This document shows, piece after piece, positions 21,364 to 24,152 of a DNA stretch of 24,152 nucleotides. Each line of letters opens with the position of its first letter. Position 1 is the stretch's first letter. Under the pieces are notes generated by a model that searched no databases, had not been told where the DNA came from, and worked only from the letters and a program-made list of their open reading frames with translations. The stretch comes from an uncultured Collinsella sp. Lineage in GTDB: Bacteria > Actinomycetota > Coriobacteriia > Coriobacteriales > Coriobacteriaceae. A program made the translations under genes and the position numbers. The DNA lies in assembly GCA_900546085.1 (NCBI GenBank), contig URBS01000017.1, positions 1-24,152 on the forward strand, read 5' to 3'.

Positions 21364-21441
21364 TCGTACGTCAAATACATTGTCTGTCATGGTAGCGCAT
21401 GGAGAGAACTCCGGCTCAAGGGCAAACCCGGCCCCGCAAAA

Positions 21442-21462
21442 AACGCCAGACGAAGATGCGTT
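21442..21462 (-). terminator. Short terminator of nth
   Basis: AACGC (21442-21446) pairs with GCGTT (21458-21462), and the minus strand runs into TTTTTT (21443-21438). It begins 5 nt past the nth stop codon. The stem is short, hence moderate confidence. Confidence 0.5.
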
Positions 21463-21467
21463 CCGCC

Positions 21468-22133
21468 CTACCCCGTCACGCGCACGCTGGGGCACAAATC
21501 TGCCAGCGGACACTCGCCACACTTGGGTTTGCGGGCGTCGCAGATCTCGCGACCGAAGGTAATCCACTGATGGTTGACCGACTCCCAATACTCGTGCGGC
21601 AAAATCTTGAGCAGATCCTGCTCGGTCTTGAGCGGCTCCTTGGCATGCGTCTTGGGACTCAACATCAGGCGGTGCGCAATGCGGTTGACGTGCGTGTCCA
21701 CCGCAATGCCCTCCACGATGCCATACCCCACGTTGAGCACGATGCTCGCCGTCTTGCGTCCCACGCCCGGCAGCTTTACAAGCTCCTTCATGTCGGCCGG
21801 CACCTCGCCGCCATAGTCGGCGACGATCATCTGCGCGGCCTCGACGGCATGCTTGGCTTTGCTCTTGTAGAAGCCGAGTGACTTGATGGTGTCTGCCACG
21901 TCAGCCACGCTCGCCCCGGCCATGGCCTCGGGCGTGGGCCACTGGGCAAACAGCCGCGGCGTCACCTTGTTGACCTGCGCGTCGGTCGTTTGCGCCGAGA
22001 GTAGCACCGCGATCAGCAGGCGGAAGGGATTCTCGTGGTCCAAAAAGCACTCGACCGGGCCATAGCGACGGTTGAGGCGCTCGCACACCTCGATGGCGCG
22101 CTCGCGCTTGGCGGCATTGGTCTCGCGTGGCAT
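21468..22133 (-). CDS. nth: Endonuclease III (DNA glycosylase/AP lyase)
   Basis: A 221-residue base-excision repair glycosylase acting on oxidised pyrimidines. The helix-hairpin-helix LPGVGRKTAS (121-130) supplies catalytic Lys127, and VDTHVNR (145-151) supplies Asp146. The iron-sulfur cluster ligands are C198, C205, C208 and C214 (C-x6-C-x2-C-x5-C), the normal pattern. ATG 22133 follows GAGGAG; an in-frame ATG eight codons upstream (22157) has no such site. It lies 63 nt downstream of the ABC transporter gene. Confidence 0.97.
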   Translation of the reverse strand: MPRETNAAKRERAIEVCERLNRRYGPVECFLDHENPFRLLIAVLLSAQTTDAQVNKVTPRLFAQWPTPEAMAGASVADVADTIKSLGFYKSKAKHAVEAAQMIVADYGGEVPADMKELVKLPGVGRKTASIVLNVGYGIVEGIAVDTHVNRIAHRLMLSPKTHAKEPLKTEQDLLKILPHEYWESVNHQWITFGREICDARKPKCGECPLADLCPSVRVTG

Positions 22134-22196
22134 AACGACTCCTCGGCTCAACGGCACAATAAACTTATAGGCACAATTGTCCCACGTCCGAGACGC

Positions 22197-23999
<1,803 letters not shown>

Positions 24000-24050
24000 G
24001 GGCTTCCTTTCGCGTCTGATAGGGCGAGAGGCCATTGTTGCACATTAAAG

Positions 24051-24142
24051 CGCGCTTCAGTCAAGCGCGACGCGAAAAGCGGCGGGGCGCCCGCGTCTGA
24101 ACTGCCTCCCATTTCTTGGACACGAGAAATGGGAGGCTTTTT
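24051..24142 (+). ncRNA. Possible small RNA or orphan terminator at the right edge
   Basis: GCCTCCCATTTCT (24104-24116) and AGAAATGGGAGGC (24125-24137) form a perfect 13-bp stem followed by TTTTT (24138-24142), a textbook plus-strand terminator. No plus-strand gene precedes it. The only other structure nearby is CGCGCTT/AAGCGCG (24051-24069), which overlaps a minus-strand TTGACT that could be the -35 of the ABC gene. The terminator call is firm; the existence of a small RNA is inference. Confidence 0.4.
24104..24142 (+). terminator. Strong plus-strand intrinsic terminator
   Basis: A perfect 13-bp stem, an 8-nt loop and five T residues. The minus-strand side has no T run after the stem, so it acts on plus-strand transcription only. 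Confidence 0.8.
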
Positions 24143-24152
24143 ATGCGTGTCG

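Noticed and set aside
21311..21406. Small frame MTDNVFDVRPAEL... upstream of mfd as a leader peptide
   Set aside because: No ribosome binding site, and it overlaps a terminator-like hairpin; the evidence is too weak to call a gene.
18005..21562. Long plus-strand open frames over mfd (598 and 528 codons)
   Set aside because: They lie entirely opposite clear Mfd motifs; their composition mirrors the complement of Mfd codons.

Overview
The window looks like a chromosomal segment of a high-GC gut actinobacterium, most likely a Coriobacteriia member of the Collinsella type. That placement is inferred from GC-rich codon use, GGAGG-type ribosome binding sites, mannose-family PTS genes and many dispersed palindromic intergenic elements; it is not proven by any marker gene. 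There are 17 convincing protein genes. All are on the minus strand except one GntR regulator (14171-14893). I found no tRNA, rRNA, CRISPR array or transposase.

The left two thirds (about 0.3-14.9 kb) form a sugar-phosphate utilisation region. Three different SIS-domain proteins of the FrlB/FraB/GfrEF (Amadori-product deglycase) type lie at 329-1297, 7634-8617 and 12973-13965. They share one mannose-family PTS, encoded in the order EIIAB, EIIC, EIID (11418 down to 8817). A HAD phosphatase follows the second SIS gene, and an EamA/DMT exporter-type gene lies just upstream of the PTS operon. Three GntR/HutC-type regulators are present. One is next to SIS1 (1442-2209), one stands alone at 4544-5263, and one is divergent from SIS3 (14171-14893). 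recQ and a YitT-family membrane protein are interspersed. The PTS would import and phosphorylate a sugar conjugate, and the SIS enzymes would cleave the phosphorylated conjugate to a hexose phosphate plus an amine. This parallels the known gfr (glucoselysine/fructoselysine) and fra (fructose-asparagine) systems, but here with three deglycase-like enzymes and no kinase.

The right third (14.9-24.1 kb) is housekeeping: a GNAT acetyltransferase, a threonine aldolase, a PAP2 phosphatase, the transcription-repair coupling factor Mfd, endonuclease III (Nth) and a fused ABC transporter half. mfd, nth and recQ make the window rich in DNA repair functions.

The intergenic DNA is unusually structured. 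It holds several unrelated long inverted repeats (53-nt arms at 64-231; 18-nt perfect arms at 6626-6748; 19-nt arms at 12870-12936; 34-nt perfect arms at 17563-17666). It also holds a nested UUCG-capped element (4358-4455), a duplicated 46-mer (5354-5399 and 7487-7532) and three tandem 27-mers (12790-12870). The candidate regulator sites are direct repeats of heptamers spaced about one helical turn apart, and they differ between the SIS1/GntR1 pair and the GntR2/PTS/DMT group.
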